NCBI GenBank assembly: GCA_016185145.1
Contig: JACPOB010000093.1
Location: forward strand, 1 to 38,943
Length of the DNA stretch: 38,943 bases
Direction of reading: 5' to 3'
Source: Rhodospirillales bacterium
Lineage (GTDB): Bacteria; Pseudomonadota; Alphaproteobacteria; Reyranellales; Reyranellaceae
How positions within the stretch are numbered: the first letter of the stretch is position 1; each line of letters begins with the position of its first letter. The translations under genes were made by a program, and so were the position numbers. The notes beneath the pieces were generated by a model, which did not search any database, was not told the origin of the DNA, and worked only from the letters and a program-made list of their open reading frames with translations. Below, in pieces: positions 1-7,330 of the stretch.

Positions 1-597
1 CAGGATGGTGTCCATCTCGACGGCCTTCTGCAGATGCGCCTTGGGGTTCTTGGCGCCGTTCTGATGGCTCTTCCACGAGACGTGGCCGATCGCCCGCTTG
101 AGGTCGTCGGCCGACACGCCGTGCGCGGTCATGTAGGCGGTGGCGAGCTGGGCGAAGTTGCCCGGCGCCGTGCCGTTGGCGTGCCACAGCGCCTGCAGCG
201 GGCCGCCGCGGCCGCCGGGGAGACCGCCGTAGCCGGTGTCCTTCAGCTTCTCGACGCCCAGCGCCAGCGCGAAGTCGGCGGCGCCGGAGGCGACGGCATA
301 GCAGGCGCCCCGGAAGGCCTCGGTGCCCGAGGCGCACATGTTCTCGACGTGCGTCACCGGGATGTTGGGCAGGCGCAGCGTCGTCGACAGCGGGATGCCC
401 GACTTGCCGACATGGACCTCGTCGATCGCGGTCGAGAACCAGGCGGCGTTCAGCTGCTTGGCGTCGATGCCGGCGTCGGCGATGCATTCCTTGTAGGCTT
501 CGAGCATCAGCTCCTCGGCGCCCGAGTCCCAGCGCTCGCCGAACTTGGAGCAGCCCATTCCGAGAATCGCGACCTTGTCCTTGATACCCCGTGCCAT
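1..597 (-). CDS. Thiolase-family acyl-CoA acetyltransferase (3' part outside window)
   Basis: The first 199 residues of a thiolase-fold enzyme are visible; the gene runs off the left edge, and full-length relatives have roughly 390 residues. The ATG at 597 is preceded by AAGGAGA at good spacing. The nucleophile motif ENMCASGTEAF places the probable catalytic Cys at residue 88, and a Gly-rich stretch (GGLPGGRGGP) follows around residues 144-153. The family makes or cleaves beta-ketoacyl-CoA, or acts as an SCP2-type thiolase. The next gene upstream on the same strand encodes an HMG-CoA-synthase-like protein fused to a DUF35 zinc-ribbon/OB-fold domain. Thiolase and DUF35 genes are often paired because DUF35 shuttles acyl-CoA between partner enzymes, so the two products may form one complex. 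Substrate unknown. Confidence 0.88.
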   Translation of the reverse strand, partial: MARGIKDKVAILGMGCSKFGERWDSGAEELMLEAYKECIADAGIDAKQLNAAWFSTAIDEVHVGKSGIPLSTTLRLPNIPVTHVENMCASGTEAFRGACYAVASGAADFALALGVEKLKDTGYGGLPGGRGGPLQALWHANGTAPGNFAQLATAYMTAHGVSADDLKRAIGHVSWKSHQNGAKNPKAHLQKAVEMDTIL

Positions 598-653
598 GTT
601 GGTCTCCTTGGGTCGTAGGGTTTCAGACTAGTAGTTAACTCGAACTCATTCTC

Positions 654-717
654 TTCCGGACCGCGAGCCTCCAGCTCGCCTCATCTCATGAGCGAGCCGG
701 AGGCTCGCGGTCCGGAA
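654..717. repeat. Intergenic palindromic element, copy 1
   Basis: Perfect 19-base inverted arms lie at 654-672 and 699-717. Each arm also contains its own small hairpin (GCGAGCCTCCAGCTCGC on the left, GCGAGCCGGAGGCTCGC on the right). Related elements occur at 2311-2409, 4516-4580 and 7331-7459. It sits between the HMG-CoA-synthase-like gene and the thiolase, so it would be transcribed as a strong RNA hairpin within that operon. Confidence 0.85.
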
Positions 718-726
718 GACGAAGAC

Positions 727-2172
727 TCAAACCGGCGCCGCCTTCCAGAAGTAGCGCTTGAAGCCGCCGCGCATGGTGTCGTTGTCGCGGATGCGGAAGG
801 TCATGCGCATCTTGACGCCGACCTTCACCTGTTCCTTGTCGCTGTCCGTGAAGTCGGCCATGAAGCGGCCGCCCTCGGGGAAGGTGATCATGCCGTAATA
901 CGCCGGCGGATCCGGCGAATAGGTGAGCGAGTCGGCGGTGAACGACATCACGTTCGCCTCCAGCCCGGCCATGCGATACGGCTCCTGGCTGTCGACCGCG
1001 TGGCAGTTCGGGTTGACGCAGACCTGGCTGCGCGGGAACTGCACGGTGCCGCACACCTTGCACTTGCCGCCGACCAGTCCGTAGATCATGTCGCGCTTGC
1101 GCCACAGGACGCTCAGCGCCGTCTTCTTGTCGAACTCGGCGCGCATGCCCTTGTCGATCGGCAGCATCTCGTTGAAGGCGAGGAACTTCATGTAGTTCGT
1201 CTCTTCCTTGCGCCGCTTCAGCCAGCCCGAGAGGCCCTTGCGCTTGGGCAGCTTGGCGTTCTCGGCAGTGACCTCGAACACCAGCACGTCGACGCCCTGG
1301 CCGAAGGCGACGACCATGATCTTGTCGCCTTCCTTGGCAGCCTCGAGTGCGTCGACCAGCATGACCAGCGCATGCGCCGCACCCGTGTCGCCGAGATTGG
1401 CGCCCAAAAGGTCGCGCACCGAGCCGTCGGCGATGCCGCAGATCTTGGCCATCTGCTTGGGCACGGCCGGCATCAGGCTCGGCATGATGAAGTGGGTGAT
1501 GTCGCTGCCCTTGAGCTTGCAGGCGGCGAGTGCCGCCTTGACCGCCGGCGGCACGATCTTCGAGTAGCCCTCGTCGCGGATCCAGCGCTCCTCCCAGCCA
1601 TAGTCGAAGTCGCTCTCGTCGCCGCGGAAGTGGTCGACGAAGTCCATCGACACCGAGTGATGGCCGACCAGCTTGGCGATCACGTTCTCGGTGCCGCAGA
1701 GAAGCGCCGCGGCGCCGTCGCCGTAATTCAGCTCGTTCGACGAGGCGACGCGCGCCATCCGCTTGTCGGCCGCCGCCACCAGGGCCGGACCGCCGCCGTT
1801 CTTCGATGCGTTGAGGCCCGCGATCAGCGCCGAGGTGCCGGCCTTCTGCGAGCCGCCGACGTCGGAGGCGAAGAGGTCCTGCTCGATCGACAGCGCCGTG
1901 CCGATGACGCCGGCATTCTGGCGATCCTTGAAGGGATGCGTCGTCGAGGCGAAGTAGAGGCTGCGCACGTCCTCGGGCTTGTGGCTGGTGAGGCAATCGC
2001 GCGAGGCCTCGACCGCCATGGTGATCGAATCCTCGTCCCAATTGGCCATCGAGCGCTCGCCCTTGGCCAGGCCGCGCAGGCCGGCGGCGAACCACTTGTT
2101 GGCGTCGTAAACGGCCTGACGCTGCAGGCGCAGGCGCGGGACGTAGGCACCGTAGGCCACGATTCCGACCAT
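727..2172 (-). CDS. HMG-CoA synthase/KAS III-like protein fused to DUF35 (zinc ribbon plus OB fold)
   Basis: This 481-residue protein has an N-terminal thiolase-fold domain of the HMG-CoA-synthase/KAS III type (about residues 1-330). A DUF35 module follows, with a zinc ribbon (CKVCG and CVNPNC, about residues 370-393) and an OB fold to the end. The ATG at 2172 was chosen because GGGAGGAG precedes it; a TTG at 2187 lies inside that Shine-Dalgarno region. In HMG-CoA synthase the nucleophile lies in a motif like DTTNACYGGT; here the aligned stretch is DVGGSQKAGT, so the Cys position is Gln109. Cys-to-Gln at this position in ketosynthases (KS-Q) gives decarboxylation rather than condensation, so a non-condensing or binding role is possible. 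The downstream thiolase gene suggests a thiolase/HMGCS-like/DUF35 assembly. Physiological substrate unknown. Confidence 0.85.
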   Translation of the reverse strand: MVGIVAYGAYVPRLRLQRQAVYDANKWFAAGLRGLAKGERSMANWDEDSITMAVEASRDCLTSHKPEDVRSLYFASTTHPFKDRQNAGVIGTALSIEQDLFASDVGGSQKAGTSALIAGLNASKNGGGPALVAAADKRMARVASSNELNYGDGAAALLCGTENVIAKLVGHHSVSMDFVDHFRGDESDFDYGWEERWIRDEGYSKIVPPAVKAALAACKLKGSDITHFIMPSLMPAVPKQMAKICGIADGSVRDLLGANLGDTGAAHALVMLVDALEAAKEGDKIMVVAFGQGVDVLVFEVTAENAKLPKRKGLSGWLKRRKEETNYMKFLAFNEMLPIDKGMRAEFDKKTALSVLWRKRDMIYGLVGGKCKVCGTVQFPRSQVCVNPNCHAVDSQEPYRMAGLEANVMSFTADSLTYSPDPPAYYGMITFPEGGRFMADFTDSDKEQVKVGVKMRMTFRIRDNDTMRGGFKRYFWKAAPV

Positions 2173-2310
2173 TCGCACTCCTCCCAACTCAATGAACGGG
2201 CGTTTATGCCTCCGCTTTAGCGCGCCCCGCCGGGACGCGCGAGGTGCATTTGATCATGGCTGCTTCGCCGATGGAATTGTGTTCCGCAAAGAGAAACTCA
2301 TGATCTTCGC

Positions 2311-2409
2311 CTTCCGGACCGCGCGCATCTTGCGCGCTCATGATTATGAGCGAGCTGGAAGCTCGCGGTCCGAAAGAGCATGAGCGGACCTGGAGGTCCG
2401 CGCTCCGAC
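2311..2409. repeat. Intergenic palindromic elements, compound copy 2
   Basis: Three related hairpins follow one another: GCGCGCATCTTGCGCGC, GCGAGCTGGAAGCTCGC, and GCGGACCTGGAGGTCCGC. The first two share the flank GGACCGC...GCGGTCC in inverted orientation around CTCATGATTATGAG. The stem bases differ from hairpin to hairpin while pairing is kept. The rest of the 2173-2434 gap holds no convincing gene. Confidence 0.8.
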
Positions 2410-2434
2410 AAGACAACTCTCTCTTCGGCTTCCT

Positions 2435-3280
2435 CTACCTCCCCGCCGTCGGCGGCAGTTCGCGGAACAGGTTGCGGTAGCCGGCATCCGGCGGGATGTG
2501 GAGATACCGCTTGCCGTCGCGGGTCTCGACCCAAGGCTGGACGGTGACGATCTTGCGCGCGCCGGCGGCGGCAATGGCGACGGCGACGGTCTTGCCCTCG
2601 ACCAGCAGTTCCAGGTTCTTCAAGGTCGCGTGCACCAGGGTGCGCTTGCCGGCGGCGGCCTCGTCGATCGCCGCCTGCGCGCCGATCCATACCGAGTCCA
2701 CCGACTCCGAACCGTCATGCAGGGCGATCTGGTCCTCGGGCGCCTCCGCCAAAAAGAACCAGGTGTCGAAGCGCTTGGGCGCGAAAGTCGGCGTGATCCA
2801 GTGCGCGTAGGGCACCATCAGGTCGGTGGCGAGCTCGAGATCCTCGGCCTCGACCAGGTCGACGATGCTGGCCTCGTCCTTGGCGAGCTTGCGGCGCCAG
2901 CGCTCCTCGATGCCCTTCAGCTCGGCGGCGGCGATGACGGCGCGCTCGCCGCGCCGGCGCGCCAGCAGGATGCCGCATTCCTCGAAGGCCTCGCGCACGC
3001 CGGCGACGCGGAACTTCAGCTCCTCGTCCGCGATCTTCAGCGCGCCATCAGAATGCCCTTGGGCACCGCCGCAACGCGCGCGGAGCCGCGCATCGCCGTC
3101 GGCGTCCTCGAGCTTGCCGCCGGGAAAGACCAGCGCGCCCGAGAAGGAATCGATCGCCTGGTGTCGCACCACCATGAAGACTTCGAGTGTCGAATCGGGC
3201 TCGCCCGGCACGGAGGGGCGCACCAGGAGCACGGTCGTCGCCGGACGCGGGACCGGGACTTTTTTCTGTTGTTCAGTCAT
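2435..3280 (-). CDS. NUDIX hydrolase, NUDT19/RP2-like with split Nudix box
   Basis: This 281-residue protein starts at ATG 3280. The Nudix fold is recognisable from GALVFPGGKLEDADGD at the start of the box and FRVAGVREAFEECGILLA at its end. The two halves are separated by about 25 extra residues, instead of the usual continuous G-x5-E-x7-REUXEE. The same kind of insertion is known in NUDT19/RP2-type hydrolases, some of which cleave CoA and acyl-CoA diphosphates. The C-terminal half (THWITP-like region and WFFLAEAP) also fits that subfamily. A role in CoA or acyl-CoA turnover is an inference, although the downstream acyl-CoA genes agree with it. It is transcribed divergently from the HdeD-like gene. 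No strong Shine-Dalgarno was seen at the start. Confidence 0.85.
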   Translation of the reverse strand: MTEQQKKVPVPRPATTVLLVRPSVPGEPDSTLEVFMVVRHQAIDSFSGALVFPGGKLEDADGDARLRARCGGAQGHSDGALKIADEELKFRVAGVREAFEECGILLARRRGERAVIAAAELKGIEERWRRKLAKDEASIVDLVEAEDLELATDLMVPYAHWITPTFAPKRFDTWFFLAEAPEDQIALHDGSESVDSVWIGAQAAIDEAAAGKRTLVHATLKNLELLVEGKTVAVAIAAAGARKIVTVQPWVETRDGKRYLHIPPDAGYRNLFRELPPTAGR

Positions 3281-4448
3281 GCACCGATTGTCCCATAGCC
3301 GTCGCGACACTGCCAACGGCCGGGTGTATCCTGCGGGACCGCCATTCCGCAGGGAGAAGGATACGATGTCCGTGACCAGCAACAGCCCGGCTCCCAACAA
3401 CCTCGGCGAAGGCCTGAAGGCGCTGCACGCCAAATGGGGTTGGATCGTGGCGCTCGGCATCATCTTCATGATCGCGGGCGTGATTGCGCTCGGCAGCGTC
3501 GTGATGGCCACTGTCTCGGCGATCTACGTCATCGGCATCATGATGATCATGGCGGGCGTGACCGAGATCATCACCGCCTTCAACGTGAAGGACTGGGGCC
3601 GCTTCGCGCTGTGGATGCTGCTCGGCCTGCTCTACGTCGCGGCCGGCGTCATCTGCTTCTTCCGGCCGTTCGAGGCCGCCGCCATCGTCACCCTGATGCT
3701 GGGCATCGCGCTGGTGATCGGCGGCGTCGTGCGCGGCTTCCTGGCCTGGAGCGTGCGCGAGGCCGGCAAGCCGTGGGGCTGGGTCGCCTTCTCGGCCCTG
3801 ATCACTCTGCTGCTGGGCCTCATCATCATCGCCAAGTGGCCCTACTCCAGCGCCTACACGCTCGGCATCTTCCTCGGCATCGATCTGATCTTCATCGGCT
3901 CGAGCTGGCTGGGCATCGGCCTCGCCCTGAAGAAGCGCGCCGCCTGAGCCACCGGCGGCGTCGAGCCGCAGTTCGGCCAGGCGCTCCCTGCGGAACCGTT
4001 CCATGGCGGCCTCTTCTGCGGCCAGCTCGGCACTGAAACCATAATCGCCGCCGGAGCTGTCGTCCGGCCCGGCCGCGCGCTTTTCCGACCAAGTCTCGCG
4101 CCGGCGGTTGCGCAGCCAGAAGATGCAGGCCCGTACATCGGGCGGATAGTGCACGACGTTCTTGAGCGTCCGCTCCTTGCCGTCATGCAGCACCGTGCGC
4201 TCGACTGTGCGGTCATAGCCCACCGCCCGCTCGTAGAGGCTGCGCGCGACCTGCGCATCGGCCGCCACCTTGCCGGCGCGTACCGCGGCGGCGAAGGCGG
4301 GATGGCTGGCGATCCAGTTGTCGATGGTGCGCGGCGCGACCTCGAAGAAGTCCGCCAGCTCGGCATTGGTCGCGCCCAGCAGGCAGTAGTTGTGGGCGAG
4401 CTCGCAGAATTCGCGGCGGTAGGCGGTGGGACGTCCGGCGGAGGGCAT
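3273..4448 (-). CDS. Terminase-small-subunit-like HTH protein with missing stop; only about 4448-3950 looks conserved
   Basis: The first ~165 residues from ATG 4448 look like the HTH proteins annotated as phage terminase small subunit. They show a start like MPSAGRPTAYRREFCELA, the HTH region ATNAELADFFEVAPRTIDNW, then HYPPDVRACIFWLRNRRRETW. No stop codon follows: the frame runs antisense through the complete HdeD gene to 3273, and the added ~225 residues have the odd Asp/His/Ala-rich composition typical of antisense reading. The gene has probably lost its natural end, or it overlaps its convergent neighbour. No other terminase or capsid gene is nearby, so it is an orphan and may serve as a DNA-binding regulator or be a relic. 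Confidence 0.5.
   Translation of the reverse strand: MPSAGRPTAYRREFCELAHNYCLLGATNAELADFFEVAPRTIDNWIASHPAFAAAVRAGKVAADAQVARSLYERAVGYDRTVERTVLHDGKERTLKNVVHYPPDVRACIFWLRNRRRETWSEKRAAGPDDSSGGDYGFSAELAAEEAAMERFRRERLAELRLDAAGGSGGALLQGEADAQPARADEDQIDAEEDAERVGAGVGPLGDDDEAQQQSDQGREGDPAPRLAGLAHAPGQEAAHDAADHQRDAQHQGDDGGGLERPEEADDAGRDVEQAEQHPQREAAPVLHVEGGDDLGHARHDHHDADDVDRRDSGHHDAAERNHARDHEDDAERHDPTPFGVQRLQAFAEVVGSRAVAGHGHRILLPAEWRSRRIHPAVGSVATAMGQSVHD
3366..3947 (+). CDS. HdeD-family membrane protein (DUF308)
   Basis: This 193-residue protein has about six hydrophobic segments arranged as repeated pairs (for example GWIVALGIIFMIAGVIALGS and IYVIGIMMIMAGVTEIITAF), typical of the HdeD/DUF308 family. E. 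coli HdeD is linked to acid resistance at high cell density, but most family members have no established biochemical role. The ATG at 3366 follows AGGGAGAAGG. The last residues before the stop (KKRAA) are basic and probably cytoplasmic. Its whole length is also open in one antisense frame continuous with the HTH gene that converges on it, which is probably a codon-bias effect. Confidence 0.85.
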   Translation: MSVTSNSPAPNNLGEGLKALHAKWGWIVALGIIFMIAGVIALGSVVMATVSAIYVIGIMMIMAGVTEIITAFNVKDWGRFALWMLLGLLYVAAGVICFFRPFEAAAIVTLMLGIALVIGGVVRGFLAWSVREAGKPWGWVAFSALITLLLGLIIIAKWPYSSAYTLGIFLGIDLIFIGSSWLGIGLALKKRAA

Positions 4449-4515
4449 AACTGAATATAACTCAAGTAACATTCAAAAGCAACCGCGGGATGATTTTTGC
4501 GTACCGTAGAGGGCG

Positions 4516-4580
4516 GGAGCGCGGACCTCCGCCTACTGTCAGGACGGCAGACGAGGAGCGGACTTGGAGGTCCGCGCTCC
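4516..4580. repeat. Intergenic palindromic element, copy 3, in the 4449-4742 gap
   Basis: Perfect 15-base inverted arms (GGAGCGCGGACCTCC and its complement) lie at 4516-4530 and 4566-4580, with the related hairpin GCGGACTTGGAGGTCCGC on the right side. A separate hairpin, GTGCTGGC-AGT-GCCAGCAC, lies at 4606-4624 without a following T run. No gene was seen in 4449-4742. Confidence 0.75.
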
Positions 4581-4742
4581 GGCAAGAACGTGGGCTCCCG
4601 GCAAAGTGCTGGCAGTGCCAGCACTATCGAAAGCATCGCGCCGCGCAGTTCCCGGCAAAGATTCCCCCAAAGACCGGCAACTCCTTCGCCTCCGGACGGT
4701 TAATCAGGAGCAGCCCGAGCGTGCCTCGTTTGTGAGGGAATT

Positions 4743-5090
4743 ATGTCTTTGCGAGCCAATTTCGGGACCTGCCTCATCGCCGCCGCACTGCTTGGCGCGG
4801 CGGGATCGGCCAGCGCCCAATCCCCGGCAACGTCCCCGTCGATCGCGCGGGCCAGCGCGGCCGTCAGCGGATCGGATGCCTGCGTCCACTACGTCGAGGG
4901 ACAGGCGATGGTGGTGCGTTGCGCGATCGCCCGGCCGCAGATGCTCTCGGACCACGGCATGTCGGTCGGCGAGCCGTACGACGTGCAGGGCAACCCGGTG
5001 GACCGCCACGGCGACGTCGTCGCGGTGCCCGAGACCCGCGGGCAAGCCACTCGCGAAGTATTCGCCAGGGATCGACAGACGCTTCCATAG
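4743..5090 (+). CDS. Small secreted hypothetical protein
   Basis: This 115-residue product begins with a typical Sec signal peptide: a short basic start, the hydrophobic stretch FGTCLIAAALLGAAG, and a probable cleavage after SASA (about residue 25). The mature part is about 90 residues with two Cys residues (DACVHYVEG and VVRCAIARP) that could form a disulfide in the periplasm. No known family was recognised. The ATG at 4743 is the natural start because it immediately precedes the signal peptide; a GAGGG lies a few bases upstream. It converges on the deaminase-like gene, with 24 bases between the two stops. Confidence 0.6.
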   Translation: MSLRANFGTCLIAAALLGAAGSASAQSPATSPSIARASAAVSGSDACVHYVEGQAMVVRCAIARPQMLSDHGMSVGEPYDVQGNPVDRHGDVVAVPETRGQATREVFARDRQTLP

Positions 5091-5114
5091 AAGCCGCAAC
5101 GACGCGGAGCGCCG

Positions 5115-6287
5115 TCAAAGCGTGAAATAATAGGTCTGGCGGCGGTTGGTGATGCGCGCCCTGTGGAAGAGCGCCGACCAGAAGCCGTAGCCCGGCTGGA
5201 ACAACGGCCACTCGATCGGCGTCTCGCCCTGAAGCATCACGGTGTAGTAGGAGACGCTGGCCTTGATCTGGGCGGGACCGAAGTCGGTATCCACCCATTC
5301 CGTATCCACGTCGACACGCAACCTCACCTCGCGGCCGGCAACCTTCTCCCGATCGATCTCCGCCTTGCGCGCCATGATCGCCACGTTGAACCGATCGACG
5401 GAGCCTTCGATCGCCTTCACGACCATGGCCTGCGCTTCCGCCGTCCACTTGTCGTTCAGATAGTTCTTGGCGAACCACTGCTTGATCAGGGGGACCGAGA
5501 GGACCCATGCCGCCGTCAATACGCCGCCGACCATCGGTCCGACGAGGCCACCGCCGCCGCCTATCTCGCCGCTCGCCGTGGTCACGGGCCGGCCCACGCT
5601 GCTGCCGGCCCGGGTCACCGACCCACGCTGGGGCACGGTGACCTGGCCGGCCGCGGTGGTCACCGGCGTGCCCACGCCGCTGCCGGCCGGCGTCACCGAG
5701 CCGCGCTGCGCCACCTCGACCTCGCCGCCGGCCGTGGTCGCCGGCCTAGCCGGACCGCCGCCGGCCGCAAGCACCGATCCACGCTGCGGCACGTTGATCT
5801 CGCCCACGACCCCGCCTTCCGCCACGAACAACGACTGGGTCACCGTCACGCCGCGCGTTATCCTCGCACAATGCTCGCAGCGCGGCGCCGTCGTCATGGC
5901 GCGATTGCCCCTCAGCCACACATTGTGCAGTTCGAAGATGGCGAGATCCTGCTCGACCAGCTTGCGGCCCAATACCTTCTCGCGCTCGAGGATCGCAGGG
6001 TTGAGGGCATTGACCTCCGAGTGGCCAGCGCCGCGGGCTTCGGCATCGGTCCTGACGACAACGACTTCGCCCTGCCATATCCGCGCGTGCTGCTCCAGGG
6101 TGGCTTTGTACAAGGTGTCGGCGAGCTTCCGCGGCACGCCCTCGTTGAACCCGATATAGAGTTTGCCGGTCAGCGTGTTGCGCACCACGGTCAGGACCGG
6201 CCCGGGGCCGATCCTTCCGGTTTCCGGCAGTACCGGCAAGGTGAGCCGGGCAATTCTCGCGGCGACGACATCCAGCGGATCGGCCAT
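5115..6287 (-). CDS. YwqJ-like deaminase-fold protein with three tandem 26-residue repeats
   Basis: This 390-residue protein starts at ATG 6287, with GAGGA upstream. Residues ~30-150 carry the hallmarks of the YwqJ-type cytidine-deaminase fold: a strand pair (VLTVVRNTLTGKLYIGFN), the H-x-E motif AGHSEVNALNP (H89, E91), and the Cys pair PRCEHCARI (C137, C140). Residues 164-241 are three tandem 26-residue repeats of the form VxVPQRGSV...G.PVTTA.G. A Gly-rich hydrophobic segment (about 244-268) may cross or touch a membrane. The last ~110 residues are unrecognised and Tyr/Phe-rich at the end. In polymorphic toxins this deaminase is normally C-terminal; here it is N-terminal and no immunity gene is obvious. 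Target (nucleotide, RNA, DNA or protein) unknown. Confidence 0.65.
   Translation of the reverse strand: MADPLDVVAARIARLTLPVLPETGRIGPGPVLTVVRNTLTGKLYIGFNEGVPRKLADTLYKATLEQHARIWQGEVVVVRTDAEARGAGHSEVNALNPAILEREKVLGRKLVEQDLAIFELHNVWLRGNRAMTTAPRCEHCARITRGVTVTQSLFVAEGGVVGEINVPQRGSVLAAGGGPARPATTAGGEVEVAQRGSVTPAGSGVGTPVTTAAGQVTVPQRGSVTRAGSSVGRPVTTASGEIGGGGGLVGPMVGGVLTAAWVLSVPLIKQWFAKNYLNDKWTAEAQAMVVKAIEGSVDRFNVAIMARKAEIDREKVAGREVRLRVDVDTEWVDTDFGPAQIKASVSYYTVMLQGETPIEWPLFQPGYGFWSALFHRARITNRRQTYYFTL
5565..5798 (-). repeat. Three in-frame 78-base coding repeats in the deaminase-like gene
   Basis: They encode residues 164-189, 190-215 and 216-241. The shared core is QRGSV, followed 11-12 residues later by P(A/V)TTA. 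Nucleotide copies have diverged more than the protein copies, which suggests an old duplication kept under selection. Confidence 0.85.
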
Positions 6288-6460
6288 CGTGGAGTCCTCA
6301 TATGAAAAGCACGGGATGATTCGGCCGACCGCTTCTGAGACAAGGACGACAAACGGAATGTGGCAAAGCACACCGAGCCACGTTCGGTCACAGCAAGATC
6401 GCGCAGTACAGTTGCACTGAGCCTTCAACTTCAACTGTCGACAAAAGGGAGCCCTTCGAG

Positions 6461-7321
6461 ATGGCCGAGACTTCCGGAGAAATGAACAAAGGCAAGCCGG
6501 TTGCCGTGGTGATCGGCGCCACGTCGAAATGGCAGTCGGACGGCCGCAACACGCGGCTGATCCACGGCAAGGCGGTGGACGACAGCACGCTCCCCGTCGG
6601 TGTGCGCTGGGGCGTCGGCGGCGCCATCTCCCAGAAGTTCGCCGCCGAGGGGTTCTTCGTCGTGCTGACGACTCGCAAGGCGCCCAATGCGTCGGGCCTG
6701 ATGGCGGCCATCAAGGACCAGGGTGGCGACTGCATGATCGTCGAGCTCGACGTCTCGCGGCAGGAGTCGATCGCCGCCGCCTTCGCCGCCGTGCGCAGCG
6801 AGGCCGGCGAGCCCGAGGTCGTGGTCTACAATGCGGGTTACCTCGAAGGTCGCGACCTGCCGCCGGAAAAGGAACTGCTCGAACACATCCCGATCGAGAT
6901 GTTCGACACCGCCCACCATATCGCGAGCCGCGGCCCGTTCCTGGTCGCCAAGGAGATCCTGCCCGCCATGCGCCGACGCGGCGCGGGCTCTTTCTTCTTT
7001 TCCAACAATGCGAGCTCGCTGCGCGGACGCAAGCGCATGACCGGACAGTCGCTCTACTACCCCCGCGTCATGATGCGCACGCTGGCGCAGGTCCTGACCG
7101 AGGAATATTCCGAGCATGGCGTGCACATCGCCAACGTGGTGATCGACGGCACCATCGATTCGCCCGGCACGCACGCCTTGCCGCGCATCCGGCAGAACCC
7201 CGACCTGGCGATCAACCCGATGAAGATCGCCGATGCGTTCTACTACCTGCACACCCAGGACCGCTCGTGCTGGACGCACGAGTTGCAGCTGACGCCGTTC
7301 TCGACCAAGCCGAGCTATTAG
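6461..7321 (+). CDS. Short-chain dehydrogenase/reductase-like protein lacking the catalytic Lys
   Basis: This 286-residue protein has a Rossmann-type SDR core: VAVVIGATS at residues 14-22, ELDVSR (95-100) and YNAGY (123-127). The Gly-rich cofactor loop is split by about 27 extra residues between GAT (19-21) and WGVGGAIS (50-57). At the active site the usual Y-x3-K should lie in SLYYPRVMMR (197-206), but Val203 or Met204 stands at the Lys position. Classical proton-relay catalysis is therefore unlikely unless another residue substitutes. The ATG at 6461 follows AAAGGGAG. It may be a divergent reductase or a non-catalytic binding protein. It is divergent from the deaminase-like gene. Confidence 0.75.
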   Translation: MAETSGEMNKGKPVAVVIGATSKWQSDGRNTRLIHGKAVDDSTLPVGVRWGVGGAISQKFAAEGFFVVLTTRKAPNASGLMAAIKDQGGDCMIVELDVSRQESIAAAFAAVRSEAGEPEVVVYNAGYLEGRDLPPEKELLEHIPIEMFDTAHHIASRGPFLVAKEILPAMRRRGAGSFFFSNNASSLRGRKRMTGQSLYYPRVMMRTLAQVLTEEYSEHGVHIANVVIDGTIDSPGTHALPRIRQNPDLAINPMKIADAFYYLHTQDRSCWTHELQLTPFSTKPSY

Positions 7322-7330
7322 GCCCTGCTC

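Noticed and set aside
3273..4448. Prophage remnant, because of a terminase-like HTH ORF and phage-type repeats at 18720-20519
   Set aside because: No capsid, portal, tail, integrase or attachment-site evidence anywhere in the window; the genes are separate and embedded in ordinary metabolism genes.
4606..4624. Hairpin GTGCTGGC-AGT-GCCAGCAC as a rho-independent terminator
   Set aside because: No T run on either side and no gene ends directly before it.
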